A stretch of DNA of 20,160 bases from a virus, in the IMG/VR virus record IMGVR_UViG_3300025687_000442, positions 1 to 20,160 of that record; one strand, 5' to 3'. Below the pieces are notes generated by a model. That model was given only the letters and a program-made list of their open reading frames with translations, ran no database searches and had not been told where the DNA came from. The position numbers were made by a program, and so were the translations under genes. Shown piece after piece: positions 19,421 through 20,160 of this stretch; the stretch's first letter is position 1, and the number at the start of each line of letters is the position of its first letter.

Positions 19421-20047
19421 CTATGATGTAGTTATACTTGTTGTTGAGGACCCTACTGTCGCAAAATCATAAATTTGATAATTAAATGATACAGTCGCTG
19501 TCAAATAATCAACATCGGCTGCTTGTTGGTTGTATTCTAGTCCTGATAATGTCACAGGATAAACATCTCTAAATCTTACCTCTAATTGTGGATTATTTTT
19601 ACTTGTTAAAATTGTAAGTGTAGCGTCTGATAAAGTTCCACCTGCAGCAGCAGCTTTGTATTTAACTTTTCCTATTTCAGTTGATATACTTCCAGCTGAT
19701 CCTGGAAATCTATCATCACCAGAATTTGATAAATTTCTAAATTCTGAATAGTCACGTGGAAAACCTAGACCAACTAACCAACCGTGTATCTCTTGGAAAT
19801 TCTCTAAATTTTCATCAACCATAAAAGTCATACTTAATGGTTCATATGTTAACTTATCACCAGGAAGTGGAATATCTTTAAATGGTGTTTGTTGTACAGG
19901 TGAACCACCTAGTGTAATACCTGGTATATTTACAGATGTACAAAAATATTCTACTTTAGGTAATTTTAAAATACTAAACTTAAATTGCGTTGGTGACGCA
20001 TAATCTAATTTGGTAGGTTGTCTATTATATGATTTTGTTGTTGTCAT
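19421..20047 (-). CDS. gp19/gp54-type tail tube family protein
   Basis: The 208-residue protein has the tail-tube pattern of T4-type myoviruses. Key segments are 'FKFSILKLPKVEYFCTSVNIPGITLG', 'LPGDKLTYEPLSMTFMVDENLENFQEIHGWLVGLG' (residues about 63-97) and a C-terminal 'DVYPVTLSGLEYNQQAADVDYLTATVSFNYQIYDF'. This order (N-terminal strand, 'PGxKLxYEPLxxTFxVDxxxxNYxxIxxW', final 'Y..V.F.Y.iY') is shared by gp19 tube subunits and gp54 tube initiators; I cannot say which one it is, though a second tube protein elsewhere in the genome is likely. It has a poor Shine-Dalgarno; the upstream gene stops five bases before its ATG. A late-like box GATAAATA (20060-20053) ends just before the ATG. Confidence 0.75.
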   Translation of the reverse strand: MTTTKSYNRQPTKLDYASPTQFKFSILKLPKVEYFCTSVNIPGITLGGSPVQQTPFKDIPLPGDKLTYEPLSMTFMVDENLENFQEIHGWLVGLGFPRDYSEFRNLSNSGDDRFPGSAGSISTEIGKVKYKAAAAGGTLSDATLTILTSKNNPQLEVRFRDVYPVTLSGLEYNQQAADVDYLTATVSFNYQIYDFATVGSSTTSITTS

Positions 20048-20051
20048 ACTA

Positions 20052-20160
20052 CTATTTATCTAATTGTTTATCCACCTCTTCCCATTCTTGTTCTTGTTGT
20101 AATTTATCACAATCTTTAGGACTAAAAATACAGGCAATAGCTAAACTCATAGAACCATCA
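20052..20160 (-). CDS. Partial CDS, C-terminal end of unknown protein
   Basis: Only the last 35 codons lie in the window, ending at TAG 20054-20052. The visible C-terminus reads DGSMSLAIACIFSPKDCDKL and then QQEQEWEEVDKQLDK. There are two Cys residues, and the final stretch is a charged, probably helical tail. The hydrophobic 'MSLAIACIF' could be the end of a membrane or signal segment, or the ORF could begin at that Met and be a very short protein. I do not recognise it. The stop is five bases from the tail-tube ATG. Confidence 0.5.
   Translation of the reverse strand, partial: DGSMSLAIACIFSPKDCDKLQQEQEWEEVDKQLDK

Overview
The window looks like part of a T4-type (Straboviridae-like or marine 'T4-superfamily') myovirus genome. 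It is very AT-rich by eye and tightly packed, and every convincing gene lies on the minus strand, so transcription runs from base 20160 towards base 1. The diagnostic genes are the sliding clamp gp45, clamp loader gp44/gp62, translational repressor RegA, recombination nuclease gp46/gp47, late sigma factor gp55, helicase UvsW and mediator UvsY. The low GC and the marine-type accessory genes (Hsp20, CobS-like ATPase, peptide deformylase, ribosomal protein bS21, several 2OG-Fe(II) oxygenases) suggest a marine phage related to pelagiphages or cyanophages. A SAR11-like host is an inference, not something the sequence proves.

Layout in the direction of transcription (right to left). 20160-19421: the 3' end of an unidentified gene and a gp19/gp54-type tail-tube protein. 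19371-17008: uvsY, uvsW and a small unidentified protein. 16842-11045: a 2OG-Fe(II) oxygenase, gp55, gp47, gp46, two related 2OG-Fe(II) oxygenases separated by a 27-codon ORF, peptide deformylase and a small protein, mostly with overlapping or abutting ends. 11026-9725: a C5 cytosine methyltransferase. 9641-6074: a large HExxH plus von Willebrand A protein followed by its likely partner, a MoxR/CobS-like AAA+ ATPase. 5997-4480: bS21, a GC-rich structured non-coding stretch, Hsp20, a helical unknown protein and a tiny membrane protein. 4374-1: gp45, an unknown protein, gp44, a 2OG-Fe(II) oxygenase, a 45-residue protein, another 2OG-Fe(II) oxygenase, gp62, RegA, and the first 61 codons of a further gene.

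How it works together: gp44/gp62 load gp45, which is the replication processivity clamp and, in T4, also activates gp55-directed late transcription. gp46/47, UvsY and UvsW support recombination-dependent replication. RegA damps early translation. Two perfect T4-type late promoter boxes (TATAAATA) lie upstream of Hsp20 and of the 117-residue unknown protein, consistent with gp55 in the same window. A second promoter class, sigma70-like with an extended -10 (TGA followed by TAnnnT), precedes uvsY, the methyltransferase, both MoxR/vWA genes and gp45. At three genes the predicted transcription start falls on or within about one base of the start codon, and no Shine-Dalgarno is visible, so leaderless messages are predicted.

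The best candidates for something undescribed are the MoxR-like ATPase/zincin-vWA pair with a near-duplicate 42-bp control element before each gene, the structured RNA-like stretch after bS21, the predicted leaderless promoters, and the five divergent 2OG-Fe(II) oxygenases interspersed among core replication genes. No intergenic gap exceeds 300 bases. No tRNA, CRISPR array, insertion sequence or attachment site was seen.
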